A stretch of DNA of 25,733 nucleotides, from the IMG/VR virus record IMGVR_UViG_3300025319_000095, positions 1 through 25,733 of that record; one strand, given 5' to 3'. Below, in pieces: positions 1-6,688 of the stretch. Source of the stretch: a virus. The position numbers were made by a program, and so were the translations under genes. The notes under the pieces were generated by a model. The model was not told the origin of the DNA, searched no databases, and worked only from the letters and a program-made list of their open reading frames with translations. Numbering within the stretch: position 1 is the first letter of the stretch; every line of letters begins with the position of its first letter.

Positions 1-353
1 TGATTTTCCAAGTTTACTACCGGTAAAGAATCTTTACCGCCCCCCCTAAAATCCAGGCTCATAACCTCTTGAACTTTTACCAGATCAACCCGATATCGAT
101 TAAAAATAATATTGGTTCTGGTCTTGCTTTCCTTAATCAGTAATCCAGATACGCAAAGAATCTCCAAAGATTTCATGACCGTGGGCTTTGAAACTCCAAG
201 CCATTCCTGAAGGTATCGAAGAGATCCAGTGTACCAGCTCTCACCATCCTGTGAAAAACCGTAAATAATAGCAAATACGTCCCTGTCGTTTCCTCTTAAT
301 CCAAGTCTCGAAACCATCCATCCCGAAACCTGATAGTAATGTAAATCCTGCAT
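1..353 (-). CDS. Helix-turn-helix (winged helix) protein, possible phage replication initiator, partial
   Basis: An open frame of 117 codons starts at ATG 353-351 and runs off the left edge, so the C-terminus is missing. Residues about 42-75 read as a winged helix: a tyrosine/leucine-rich first helix, then WLGVSKPTVMKSLEIL as recognition helix and LLIKESKTRTNIIFNRYRV as the wing. This layout is typical of the N-terminal DNA-binding domain of phage replication organizers (O/DnaD-like) and of MarR/PadR-type regulators. The start lies 3 bases after the stop of the DUF3850 gene, so the two are probably co-transcribed. The coding sequence contains a perfect 19-base palindrome at 21-39 and a run of seven G (7 C on the plus strand, 40-46). 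The DNA-binding fold is well supported; the replication role is inferred from position and the internal palindrome. Confidence 0.6.
   Translation of the reverse strand, partial: MQDLHYYQVSGWMVSRLGLRGNDRDVFAIIYGFSQDGESWYTGSLRYLQEWLGVSKPTVMKSLEILCVSGLLIKESKTRTNIIFNRYRVDLVKVQEVMSLDFRGGGKDSLPVVNLEN
21..39. repeat. Perfect 19-bp palindrome inside the putative replication gene
   Basis: The plus strand reads CGGTAAAGAATCTTTACCG, nine bases on each side of a central A. It lies in frame in the coding sequence (GGT AAA GAT TCT TTA CCG, G-K-D-S-L-P). Many phage replication initiators carry origin iterons within their own gene, as in lambda O. Only one copy is inside the window, so the role as an origin iteron is a guess. 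Confidence 0.5.
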
Positions 354-356
354 TCT

Positions 357-620
357 CTATATCATTCCGAGTATTGCATGACCCTCTTTTAGCCCGAAAT
401 TCGGGACTTCTTTTAAAACATAGGAAATAATCCTGAAAGTAGATCGGCCAGTATATTGCCCGTCTTTTACCTCGTCAAGTCTTAAAACATCACCGACTTG
501 AAAATCTCGGTCATTGTTCCTTAACTCAAAATTTTTCTCTCTCTTAAATACAGCATCAAAATATTGGGCGTCTGTTTTCAGGGCATGGTATCCCTTGTGA
601 TCTCCGTTCTTCATAAACAT
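357..620 (-). CDS. DUF3850 domain protein
   Basis: An 87-residue protein starting at ATG 620; a second in-frame ATG is two codons in. Nearly the whole length matches the DUF3850 pattern: H-A-L-K-T near residue 12, YFDAVFKREKNFELRNNDRD, then VGDVLRLDE, a YTGR motif and a C-terminal GLKEGHAILG. DUF3850 is a small ASCH/PUA-like beta-barrel family common in phages and integrated elements; members are suspected to bind RNA or modified nucleotides, but no reaction is established. It lies downstream of the terminator at 665-696 and 3 bases before the replication-like gene, so it probably starts a further unit. No TAnnTTTG box was found in the 621-664 leader. Confidence 0.75.
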   Translation of the reverse strand: MFMKNGDHKGYHALKTDAQYFDAVFKREKNFELRNNDRDFQVGDVLRLDEVKDGQYTGRSTFRIISYVLKEVPNFGLKEGHAILGMI

Positions 621-664
621 TTTTTTGGTGGGTGAATTCGTAATTTATTAAACTTTTTGGGAGT

Positions 665-696
665 AAAAAAAGGGCGAAACAAAGCTCCGCCCCTTT
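665..696 (-). terminator. Intrinsic terminator of the 3.9-0.7 kb unit
   Basis: On the minus strand AAGGGGCG (695-688) pairs with CGCCCTTT (676-669), 8 bp with one G-U wobble and an 11-base loop, and runs into seven T (671-665). It lies 18 bases beyond the stop of the gene ending at 714. Confidence 0.75.
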
Positions 697-713
697 CTGA
701 TCAACTTACCCAA

Positions 714-1421
714 TTAACCTATTCGATTCTGTGAATCTCCAGAGCCAAGGGCGAAATGCTTCTGGATCAATTCTAAATTCTTAACACTGTGATTTGGAAC
801 CAATGACAAAACAGGGTATCGGCTTTTTGAGCCAGGTTTATTTGATGTGTGCATTTTTACGTTCAAATCAAAAATAATCCCCTTAATATGCCCGTGATCC
901 TCAATAATCTGATCAAATATTCCAGTAATCTCTGGGATTGAGCTGTTCACCCCTTTCGTATTTATCTCCCAATATCCCAAAACACCGTTTATTTTCGGGA
1001 TCAATACTCGCATTTTTAAGTTAGAAACCCATTCAGTCTGCCACTTTTTTGCGAGTTTTTCAATCAATTCTGGGTGTTCAATAGTAGAATATTTCTCGTA
1101 CCTGCCAGAGCTATCCGAAAACACTTCAAAGTTTATCCTATCACCAAAGGAAACGAGCTTTCCGTCTTTACTCCGAAGCTCCAGCCTTTCGTCACATACC
1201 AAAGCTGGATCGTCATCCAGAAACACGACCTGAATAGTCCTCGGGGCCTCTCCGTATTCAGCCGTAAAGTAGCTGCTATAAGCTCCAGTCGGAATGAAGT
1301 AATCGACACTAACCGGATACTGCTTGCCTCCTTTATCAATCATTTTTCCGCATTTAATTTTCCCCAAAAAAGGGAAATTCAGCCTCGGTGCTTTTTCAAC
1401 TCTTTTGATTCTTCCGTTCAT
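714..1421 (-). CDS. Phage gp3-like / recombination directionality factor-like protein
   Basis: 235 residues, starting with an ATG that overlaps the upstream stop by 4 bases (ATGA). The N-terminal half has GKI-KCG then VDYFIPTG, a tyrosine-rich stretch, YGEAPRTIQVVF and a D-rich end (LDDD). This is the layout I associate with the phage gp3-like family (recombination directionality factor-like, also annotated 'hydrolase or metal-binding protein'). Family members are found in phage early regions and in a few phages control integrase direction; in most their role is unknown. The C-terminal half (residues about 110-235) is alpha/beta and unrecognised. It is the last gene before a terminator. No integrase is visible in this window, so an excision role cannot be argued from context. 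A DNA-binding accessory role in replication or recombination is the safer wording. Confidence 0.45.
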   Translation of the reverse strand: MNGRIKRVEKAPRLNFPFLGKIKCGKMIDKGGKQYPVSVDYFIPTGAYSSYFTAEYGEAPRTIQVVFLDDDPALVCDERLELRSKDGKLVSFGDRINFEVFSDSSGRYEKYSTIEHPELIEKLAKKWQTEWVSNLKMRVLIPKINGVLGYWEINTKGVNSSIPEITGIFDQIIEDHGHIKGIIFDLNVKMHTSNKPGSKSRYPVLSLVPNHSVKNLELIQKHFALGSGDSQNRIG

Positions 1422-1693
1422 ATCTCTATCAGGTTAATTTCTCTAATTACTGTTTCGTCAAAGTTGTGGAATTCTGCTATTTTTTTATCTGCAATGAACC
1501 TCCTGAACGAGTAATATTCATGCTTATACGATTTTTGATTTTCAAAATCTTTCAGCAGATCTGGACTTTCACTACAACTATGCTTGGTCAGGTCTTTGTA
1601 AGCTTTTTCGACAGCGCAATCGGTTTCCTCGTCTGTATATTCAGTCCCTTTAAAATGCGTTGCTTTTAACTCAAGCTTTATTTCTGCTTTCAT
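1418..1693 (-). CDS. Small phage protein of unknown function
   Basis: 91 residues, acidic and helical, with no signal peptide or membrane segment. It starts at ATG 1693 with ATGA overlap to the upstream gene and overlaps the next gene by 4 bases in the same way, so it is translationally coupled on both sides. The N-terminus (KAEIKLELKATHFKGTEY) is followed by an acidic patch and two cysteines (about residues 26 and 39), then YYSFRRFIADKKIAEFHNF. I do not recognise the family. The tight coupling between a ubiquitous phage early protein and the gp3-like protein suggests an early or replication-linked accessory role. Confidence 0.6.
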   Translation of the reverse strand: MKAEIKLELKATHFKGTEYTDEETDCAVEKAYKDLTKHSCSESPDLLKDFENQKSYKHEYYSFRRFIADKKIAEFHNFDETVIREINLIEI

Positions 1694-2004
1694 GGCTCAA
1701 TAAATTTTGAAATGTCTGTTGCTTTTTTGATGAGAGTTAATACTTGTTCATAACTTTCCGTTTCTCCATGCATTGCAAGAGTAGGCGCAATATTATCCAG
1801 CATTTCGAGTAATTCCTTAGCGTTTGAAATTAGCAGTGCGTTCGCAATAGCTCCTTCATGAGGTTTTCCAAGGTCTTTGCAAACATCACCGATAACCATG
1901 ATAAACCCAGTGGCATAGTATGGAAATCTAACATCAACAAACCCGTTTGATTCCGGATTTATGTAAACCTCCCATTTACCTTTTGTTCCTTTAAAGCTGT
2001 CCAT
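1690..2004 (-). CDS. Conserved small phage early protein (GKWEV...ANA-ELLE type)
   Basis: 104 residues. It opens with FKGTKGKWEVYINPESNGFVD, continues with a hydrophobic beta strand (GFIMVIGDVC) and then GAIANALLISNAKELLEMLD, and ends with a helix containing LTLIKKATDI. This order (a GKW start, an ANA-LIS-A-ELLE helix, a final I-KA helix) is very frequent in small early proteins of phages of many hosts, but no function is known to me. It overlaps the nuclease gene upstream by 14 bases and the next gene by 4, so it belongs to the same operon as the RecB-like nuclease. No catalytic motif is visible. Confidence 0.6.
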   Translation of the reverse strand: MDSFKGTKGKWEVYINPESNGFVDVRFPYYATGFIMVIGDVCKDLGKPHEGAIANALLISNAKELLEMLDNIAPTLAMHGETESYEQVLTLIKKATDISKFIEP

Positions 2005-3016
2005 TTTCTGCCTCCTTTCTCATTTTGATAAGTGTAGAAAGATTCACGTTTACGAAGTTTCCAGATACGTCCTTTTTCTCCAGATCAATTTCACCCTCGC
2101 AGATCAATACCGATTTCTCTCTCTTTCTCAGTTCCAAGGCTCCCAACTTTAACAGGTGCGGCAACTTCAAAAGCGACTTGCTTCCACTCTGATCGGTAAA
2201 ATTATAGGTCGGATTTTCACCCCTCCAGTCTTTAGGTGACCAGTTGTAAATTCTGTCAATTCCAATCTCTGGGAAATTCTCATTCCAGAGCAATCTGTAA
2301 GACTCTAGCTGGATCTCGTGAGCTTCAAAAAATCCTTTCCGGCCAGACTTAAAATCGATAATAGCAGTCACCACCGTTTCGGTTTTACTCTCTTTCGGTT
2401 CCCCTTTCCTTGGGCCTGATTTATAAACCTCTCCGAAATATCCTTTTTCCACTATTGTGAGTTCTGCCACCAAATCGATCGCTCCAGCTACTCCCATTTC
2501 TTCGCTAGCCAATACTATTTCAACCGATAAAGGTTTCACAGAGTAATCAATGCACCACTGCGCAAAAGCGAGTAAATCTTTCTTGAATTCCTCTTCGTAA
2601 TTGACAAAATCCTGTGGCAGTTTATTAGACTCTATGTATGCCAAAAGTCTTTCGCGAAGCTTATCCAGATCTAACTTCTTCATGATTAAAAGAGTCCCTA
2701 TTTCGATATGCAAAAAGGTTCCATAATAGGATCGATCCTTTGTGTAGTTTTGAGATTCTTCGTACCCTTTTTCAGCTATCCACTTTATTAAATGAGGGCT
2801 GGTAGGTAAAGAGCTTTCAATAAATCCAGTCACGCTAGAATAAAACCGAGGCTCTAGCGATTCATCCAAGGTGTAATAAATCCGGTCAATCGTTCCACCC
2901 ATTCTATAAACAGGTCTAGGCGCAAGCCTCAACGCTTTTTCATCGAAAAACATTGCGACCATCTGTTCAGTCGTGATTCCGTTCCCTAAGTCATAAACTC
3001 CGTTAATTCCTTCCAT
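1991..3016 (-). CDS. PD-(D/E)XK nuclease, RecB/Cas4-like phage exonuclease
   Basis: 341 residues with the ordered motifs of the RecB-like nuclease superfamily: GTFLH with His103, GAIDLV with Asp181 preceded by Glu166, the core IIDFKSG with Asp221 and Lys223, and QLESY with Gln236 and Tyr240. These residues bind metal and cut phosphodiester bonds in the family. Phage members usually act as 5'-3' exonucleases in recombination or replication, feeding a single-strand annealing protein. No cysteine cluster is seen, so an iron-sulphur Cas4 form is unlikely. The start ATG overlaps the stop of the XRE-like gene by one base (TAATG). No annealing protein or helicase is recognisable next to it, although the gp3-like gene two places downstream might be functionally linked. 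The nuclease call is strong; the precise activity is inferred. Confidence 0.8.
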   Translation of the reverse strand: MEGINGVYDLGNGITTEQMVAMFFDEKALRLAPRPVYRMGGTIDRIYYTLDESLEPRFYSSVTGFIESSLPTSPHLIKWIAEKGYEESQNYTKDRSYYGTFLHIEIGTLLIMKKLDLDKLRERLLAYIESNKLPQDFVNYEEEFKKDLLAFAQWCIDYSVKPLSVEIVLASEEMGVAGAIDLVAELTIVEKGYFGEVYKSGPRKGEPKESKTETVVTAIIDFKSGRKGFFEAHEIQLESYRLLWNENFPEIGIDRIYNWSPKDWRGENPTYNFTDQSGSKSLLKLPHLLKLGALELRKREKSVLICEGEIDLEKKDVSGNFVNVNLSTLIKMRKEAENGQL

Positions 3017-3249
3017 TAGTTTTTTGGTTTAATATTGAATAATTCGTTTGCATCGCACTCCAGTAATCCACAGATAATCGGGATCCATTCAGCCCGAAAG
3101 GATTTCGTTTTTCCATGGATCAAATTACTGACATTGATTCTTTGGGTTGATGTCTCAGATTCAGGCCACAGGGCCCGACCGAGATCAATCATTTTTACCT
3201 GGGAACTGTTTTCTGAATTCAGCTTCTCCAAAATTCGTTTTAAGTCCAT
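3016..3249 (-). CDS. XRE/Cro-like helix-turn-helix regulator
   Basis: 77 residues. Residues 20-50 hold a helix-turn-helix: a first helix with IDLGRALWP, a longer turn, then RINVSNLIHGKTKSF as recognition helix. It is followed by WIPIICGLLECDANELFNI, the C-terminal helix typical of small Cro/C1-type repressors that ends in a hydrophobic 'ELF' motif. It is coupled by TAATG overlaps to both neighbours, inside an operon rather than opposite a divergent promoter. That makes it a possible feedback regulator of its own unit and of the two similar upstream promoters. Target sites are unknown; the conserved ATTAAAGAA element near the promoters is one candidate. Confidence 0.7.
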   Translation of the reverse strand: MDLKRILEKLNSENSSQVKMIDLGRALWPESETSTQRINVSNLIHGKTKSFRAEWIPIICGLLECDANELFNIKPKN

Positions 3250-3512
3250 TACGTTGTGTTTAATTTATTTTTTAACTCTTCGATCTCTTCGCTCAGGCTC
3301 TCGATTTCATCCTTCAAATCTTTGATTTCAGAGTCCTTGCCCTCCATGCAATTATGACAGGCGTTTACAGTCACTTGTAAATGGCCTCTGCCCCTGCTTC
3401 TCCTTGTCTCGGACTCAGAGCAAAGCCCTGAGCCACAAGTCCCACAATAAACCTCGAAATCAATATCGATTTTTTGGCTTATTTCAATTTCCACGTTCTC
3501 AAATACCGGCAT
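3249..3512 (-). CDS. Small zinc-binding protein with C-terminal coiled coil
   Basis: 87 residues. Cys23-x2-Cys26 (in YCGTCGSGLC, with Cys31) and Cys52-x2-Cys55 (ACHNC) form a probable zinc ribbon separated by a basic loop (TRRSRGRGH). Residues 58-84 form an almost pure Glu/Lys/Leu heptad stretch, hence a coiled coil and probably a dimer. The basic loop between the two cysteine pairs could touch nucleic acid. Start ATG 3512 lies one base after the upstream stop; the stop overlaps the next ATG by one base. I do not know a named family; adaptor or DNA-binding roles are open. Confidence 0.6.
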   Translation of the reverse strand: MPVFENVEIEISQKIDIDFEVYCGTCGSGLCSESETRRSRGRGHLQVTVNACHNCMEGKDSEIKDLKDEIESLSEEIEELKNKLNTT

Positions 3513-3513
3513 A

Positions 3514-3819
3514 TTATCTCAGGTCTGATTTATTCAAAACAGCCTCTAAAAGATTATCGGTATACTCTTTAGGGTAATCCGTAACCTCTCCGTACTGGTC
3601 ATTCACGACCAAAAAATAGAATTCATAACCCGTGAAGCTCATTAGCTTTTCCATAGGCGTGATTTGGCCGTCTCCAGTCCATCGGGAATGGACATCAAAA
3701 GTAATCAGGCCATGGGATCCGTATGCTTCCTCATTCTCAGGCGCATGCTCGAACTTAATTTCCCCTTTTTCAATGTTGGTATTTACCACCAATTCCAATT
3801 TGTCTACCGTTGTGATCAT
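3514..3819 (-). CDS. Small acidic phage protein of unknown function
   Basis: The frame is open back to a TTG at 3852, but the likely promoter -7 box lies at 3857-3850, so TTG 3852 and ATG 3846 are at or before the expected transcription start. ATG 3819 gives a short leader like the other two promoters and is preceded by AAACGGA, a leader motif found before four more genes here. I therefore choose 3819 (101 residues). The protein is acidic and beta-rich, with WTGDGQITPMEKLMSFTGYEF and a C-terminal helix; no membrane segment or known motif is seen. It is the first gene of the unit ending at the 665-696 terminator. Confidence 0.6.
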   Translation of the reverse strand: MITTVDKLELVVNTNIEKGEIKFEHAPENEEAYGSHGLITFDVHSRWTGDGQITPMEKLMSFTGYEFYFLVVNDQYGEVTDYPKEYTDNLLEAVLNKSDLR

Positions 3820-3849
3820 GATTTCCGTTTTTCTATTGTTTAACATGCA

Positions 3850-3880
3850 CAAATATATAATTTTCGATTTAACAGTAAAT
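3850..3880 (-). promoter_or_regulatory. Bacteroidota-type promoter of the 3.9-0.7 kb unit
   Basis: The minus strand has a perfect -7 box TATATTTG (3857-3850) inside the longer TTATATATTTG shared with the promoters at 6309 and 7299. The -33 position (3880-3877) reads ATTT, a poor match to TTTG. A copy of ATTAAAGAA lies further upstream (about 3893-3885), shifted relative to the other two promoters. Confidence 0.65.
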
Positions 3881-4011
3881 CATTTCTTTAATATTTTTTT
3901 CGTCAAATAATCTCCAGGCTTTCACAGGATCAGAGTTTTACCCAAATCTTTCCGTATTCAACCGGAAACGGGCCAAATTTCACCGATCTGTCTTTTCAGG
4001 ATAAAGTATAA

Positions 4012-4038
4012 GCATTTACGCCAGCTCTCCGTAAACGC
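4012..4038 (-). other. Hairpin immediately behind the DUF932 terminator
   Basis: On the minus strand GCGTTTACG (4038-4030) pairs with CGTAAATGC (4020-4012), nine bp with one G-U wobble around a 9-base loop. It lies directly beyond the T-run of the terminator and has no T-run of its own. It could be a back-up terminator, a 3'-end stabiliser or a small protein-binding palindrome. The rest of 3853-4089 shows only the promoter and terminator described separately. Confidence 0.45.
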
Positions 4039-4063
4039 AAAAAAACAGCCCTTTCGAGCTGTT
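4039..4063 (-). terminator. Intrinsic terminator of the DUF932 unit
   Basis: On the minus strand AACAGCTC (4063-4056) pairs with GGGCTGTT (4051-4044), 8 bp with one T-G wobble, closed by a GAAA tetraloop and followed by a seven-T run (4045-4039). It begins 26 bases after the stop of the DUF932 gene. Confidence 0.85.
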
Positions 4064-4089
4064 CTTAATTTAGGGCAAATGATAAGGGG

Positions 4090-5205
4090 TTATTTTTTCA
4101 TGCTTGCAGCTCTTTCCATAAGCTTGCCAGCTATTTCCTGAATCTCCCTACTTCTTGAAGCCTCAGAATCTCGACCCAAAGCCGTTACCCAGTTGACCAG
4201 TTTCCAGAGTGTGGGCTCTCCTTGAACTCCGTCCTCGGTTCTTCCATTAGTCAGGATCTTCTGAACCCTTCCAGCCTCGTCTTTTGAAAGTCCTCGCTTA
4301 GGTAATTCCCGAACCTCTTTGTCCAGATCCACGTCAATCATGCTCGCATCCTGAACCAGCATCATTTCAGCCATTAACCGTTTGCGGTCAAAAAGGCCTC
4401 TGGTTAGATCCTTTATCGCTGAAGCTTGGGTCTGAGTGTCCAGCAAATAAGTTCGCTCTGAAAGCTCCAGATTTTCAGGCAAACGGGATCCAAGGTGAAC
4501 CGTTCTCAAAACTGACTCACGAACCATTCCATTAAGACAAACGCCCTGCATCGTAAAGGTTCTTAACTCTAGCGCACCGTCCCCGTAATCCGAGCTAGAA
4601 AGTCTGGCCCCGTATGCCATGACAGCCGTTCCATTTTTCGGGGTTTCAAAAATCAACGGCTCCGGCATCAAAACTTCGATAAACAGTTTCGTGTCAGTCA
4701 TTAAACCATCGGCCAAAACTGCGCTTTGAGCGTAGGCACTTTTCACGAAAGATTCTACCAAGTCAACTGAATTCAATCTGCGGTACTGATCCGAAAGCAC
4801 TCCCCGAACCTCCTGTCCGACAGCCCTCAATAGTACTCGGGTTCTTTTTGCATAGCCGGAATGCTCATTCAGGATATTGGCGCAAAGCTCTTTTTCCCAT
4901 TCCGATCCAGTAGCCAAAGATTGAAGGTACTTAGCAGGAACCCCGAGCTTGTCAGCCAACTGATAAACAGCATTCGGGTGCATATTAAGTTGCTCAGTTG
5001 GCATCTGCATTCTAACCGTTCCGTCTGCGTTTACGAATCCCAGGACTTTACTGCGCTGGTCGTTATTAGTCCCGACAGGGGTCACAAAATCCCTTGAAAT
5101 TTTCCCCTCAGAGATCAACCTTGCGTAGGCTGTTTCAGCATTAATTGAATGGCCAGCGATTCTAGCTCTTAACTTGTTAACCGTTACTTCTTGTAAATTT
5201 TCCAT
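4090..5205 (-). CDS. DUF932 phage/plasmid-like protein
   Basis: 371 residues. The central part fits the DUF932 family: RTRVLLRAVGQEVRGVLSDQYRRLN, the LVESFVKSA helix, then TDTKLFIEVLMP, GARLSSSDYGDGALELRTF and VCLNGMV. DUF932 proteins are widespread in phages, plasmids and integrated elements, often highly expressed and near replication or recombination genes; some are thought to act like single-strand annealing or anti-restriction factors, but this is not settled. Start ATG 5205 is preceded by AAAAACGGATC, the leader motif seen before other genes in this block. It is the largest and last gene of its unit and is followed by a strong GAAA-loop terminator, so its mRNA 3' end is well defined. 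No membrane or secretion signal. Confidence 0.75.
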   Translation of the reverse strand: MENLQEVTVNKLRARIAGHSINAETAYARLISEGKISRDFVTPVGTNNDQRSKVLGFVNADGTVRMQMPTEQLNMHPNAVYQLADKLGVPAKYLQSLATGSEWEKELCANILNEHSGYAKRTRVLLRAVGQEVRGVLSDQYRRLNSVDLVESFVKSAYAQSAVLADGLMTDTKLFIEVLMPEPLIFETPKNGTAVMAYGARLSSSDYGDGALELRTFTMQGVCLNGMVRESVLRTVHLGSRLPENLELSERTYLLDTQTQASAIKDLTRGLFDRKRLMAEMMLVQDASMIDVDLDKEVRELPKRGLSKDEAGRVQKILTNGRTEDGVQGEPTLWKLVNWVTALGRDSEASRSREIQEIAGKLMERAASMKK

Positions 5206-5222
5206 GATCCGTTTTTTAAAGG

Positions 5223-5432
5223 TTATTTGAAATAGTGTGTAAGAATATTTTTTGCAATCTCTCTTTTTTGGTACTGGTCTGAGATAAAACCAATCCTGAC
5301 AATGATGAAGCTTTTCTTTTTGGTCTTTAGGTCATACTGCATCTGAACCAGCTCCTGATATCCGTCATTATCAATAATCCCAACGTCCTGCCATTCGGAT
5401 TTTTTCGGAAAAAAGAACTCTAGTAATTTCAT
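5223..5432 (-). CDS. Small basic phage protein of unknown function
   Basis: 69 residues starting at ATG 5432, overlapping the upstream stop by 4 bases (ATGA). The sequence has a short aromatic start (LLEFFFPKK) and two strands rich in hydrophobics (VGIIDNDGYQELVQM, SFIIVRIGFIS), then a basic helix. The alternation of strands and the basic character suggest a small alpha/beta nucleic-acid- or protein-binding fold, but I recognise no family. It lies 17 bases before the DUF932 gene in the same unit. Confidence 0.55.
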   Translation of the reverse strand: MKLLEFFFPKKSEWQDVGIIDNDGYQELVQMQYDLKTKKKSFIIVRIGFISDQYQKREIAKNILTHYFK

Positions 5433-5728
5433 GACTCAGGGAAAAATTTCGTGAACTGCTCAGTCGCTGAATGCATAAAATGCATGAACTCAGATTTGCT
5501 TATTTCCTTCTCAATTTCATAAGCAGTCATTAATGATGACAGATAGCTAATTGAAACCTGTGTAGAAACCGGAGTCTTGGGATCTGATATACATACCAGC
5601 ATTGCGAATTCGCCCCCGTTATAAACCATTGCTTTCTCCCAGCCTCCGTTAGATTTCAGAAAATAGAAACCCTCTTTAACCTCAATCTGTACTGTTTTTG
5701 TCTCGACTCTTTTTACCGTTAATTCCAT
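5429..5728 (-). CDS. Phage protein of unknown function
   Basis: 99 residues. An N-terminal beta-rich half (LTVKRVETKTVQIEVKEGFYFL, a conserved-looking GGWEKA and a hydrophobic strand MLVCIS) is followed by a helical half with two histidines close together (FMHFMHSATEQF). No signal, membrane segment or known catalytic motif is visible. It is coupled to the following gene by an ATGA overlap and lies 25 bases after the 5754 gene. Part of the four-gene run of small unknown proteins ahead of the DUF932 gene. Confidence 0.55.
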   Translation of the reverse strand: MELTVKRVETKTVQIEVKEGFYFLKSNGGWEKAMVYNGGEFAMLVCISDPKTPVSTQVSISYLSSLMTAYEIEKEISKSEFMHFMHSATEQFTKFFPES

Positions 5729-5753
5729 GATTTTTGTGATTTATGTGTGAAAA

Positions 5754-6047
5754 TTAAAATTCTACGCCTGCAATTCTCTTAAAATTATCAATGACTTTGA
5801 AGCCTGTCAAAATCCCTCTTTTTGTGGATCCTGTGGTTTGGCTATAAATGTGATCGAAAAAAATGTAAGTCAATTTTTCTCCGGTGAATTCAAGCTTCAC
5901 CCAATTCCAGATAAACTGCTGGCTCTCGAATCCTATGTGATAATAGGTTTTGTCCAGAGCTTCAATTTTATAAGCAAGCTCGATTTGAGATCTCTTACCA
6001 GCTTTGTTAAAAGCCTCTTTAATGTCCGTTAATGCTTGAAATTCCAT
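5754..6047 (-). CDS. Phage protein of unknown function
   Basis: 97 residues. ATG 6047 is preceded by AAACGGAC, the leader motif shared in this block, which supports the start. The protein has a helical start (LTDIKEAFNKAGKRSQIELAY), then aromatic beta strands with QQFIWNWVKLEF and KLTYIFFDHIY, and a basic end. The aromatic strand pair resembles small single-domain beta proteins, but no family is recognised. It follows the 6061 gene by 13 bases in the unit driven from the promoter at 6309. Confidence 0.55.
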   Translation of the reverse strand: MEFQALTDIKEAFNKAGKRSQIELAYKIEALDKTYYHIGFESQQFIWNWVKLEFTGEKLTYIFFDHIYSQTTGSTKRGILTGFKVIDNFKRIAGVEF

Positions 6048-6060
6048 GTCCGTTTATGTT

Positions 6061-6282
6061 TTAAAATGAATAAAATCTAACTATCAAACCTCTTCGCAAC
6101 TTGCAAACTGTCACGTCCAAACCCTCTCTGAATGCTCTTTCTACCAACTTATCCGCAAGCTCCAGACCTACCAAAGAAACAAGGCCCCGAACCCCTACCA
6201 ATTTCGAAACGCTTTTTCCAGAAAAATTACGTCCATTTACTTTGATTTTGAAGCTTCCGTTTATCTCAGATGTTGCTCTCAT
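6061..6282 (-). CDS. Small basic protein, first gene of its unit, unknown function
   Basis: 73 residues, strongly basic (many Arg and Lys) with a central hydrophobic helix (SLVGLELADKLVERAFREG) and a valine/arginine-rich C-terminal strand pair. ATG 6282 lies 26 bases after the -7 box at 6316-6309, so the leader is about 20 bases. A plus-strand frame overlaps this gene (6101-6319), but it has no leader or neighbour to support it. No known family; size, charge and first position suit an early phage takeover or nucleic-acid-binding protein, which is a guess. Confidence 0.5.
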   Translation of the reverse strand: MRATSEINGSFKIKVNGRNFSGKSVSKLVGVRGLVSLVGLELADKLVERAFREGLDVTVCKLRRGLIVRFYSF

Positions 6283-6308
6283 GGCTGTTTTTCAGTTTTT
6301 AATATGGA

Positions 6309-6339
6309 CAAATATATAATCGATTCTTTAATAGTCAAG
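6309..6339 (-). promoter_or_regulatory. Bacteroidota-type promoter of the 6.3-4.0 kb unit
   Basis: Minus strand: -33 CTTG (6339-6336), a 19-base spacer containing ATTAAAGAATCG, and -7 box TATATTTG (6316-6309). It matches the Bacteroides consensus TTTG-N19-TAnnTTTG at all but one base and is nearly identical to the promoter at 7299-7329. Confidence 0.75.
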
Positions 6340-6358
6340 TGATTTTAAAATATTTATC

Positions 6359-6390
6359 AAAAAAAAATACCACTCATTTCGAAGTGGTAT
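6359..6390 (-). terminator. Intrinsic terminator of the two-gene 7.3-6.4 kb unit
   Basis: On the minus strand ATACCACT (6390-6383) pairs perfectly with AGTGGTAT (6374-6367) around an 8-base loop and continues into a nine-base T run (6367-6359). It begins 21 bases after the stop at 6412 and directly abuts the next promoter. Confidence 0.85.
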
Positions 6391-6411
6391 CTCTATTACT
6401 TTTAATTCCTT

Positions 6412-6675
6412 TCAATTATCATGGATATTAATTACATGATGCCTCATTATCAACCTATCTGAAACAATCTCTCCGTTTTTCAATAGTTCAAATTCAGTCC
6501 TGTCGTGAAACGTATGAGCTTCGATACTGTATCCCTGGGCCCTCAAATTTATTTCAGTCTTTTCGCCTTTAAATCCAGTCAGCAAAAGATAAACTGAAAA
6601 AAACTTGTCCATTTCATAATTGAGCCTTTTTAGAAACTCCGTTGTAATTTCTTCCATTGTTTTTCTAGTATCCAT
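6412..6675 (-). CDS. Phage protein of unknown function
   Basis: The frame reaches back to a TTG at 6699, but ATG 6675 has AGAACGGAA immediately before it, the leader motif common in this block, and removes the overlap with the upstream gene. From 6675 it is 87 residues. A helical start (MEEITTEFLKRLNYEMDKFFSVYLLLTGF) leads into alternating strands with GYSIEAHTFHDRTEFELLKNG and a histidine-rich end (MRHHVINIHDN). Three clustered histidines at the end could bind metal, but no motif is recognised. Last gene before the terminator at 6359-6390. Confidence 0.55.
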   Translation of the reverse strand: MDTRKTMEEITTEFLKRLNYEMDKFFSVYLLLTGFKGEKTEINLRAQGYSIEAHTFHDRTEFELLKNGEIVSDRLIMRHHVINIHDN

Positions 6676-6688
6676 TTCCGTTCTAGGT

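Noticed and set aside
1074-1514. Plus-strand open frame of 146 codons
   Set aside because: Opposes the gp3-like gene and its upstream neighbour, both coupled to the minus-strand operon; no promoter or motif supports the plus frame.
3820-3852. TTG start at 3852 or ATG at 3846 for the 3514 gene
   Set aside because: Both lie on or before the probable transcription start given by the -7 box at 3857-3850; ATG 3819 has the AACGGA leader.
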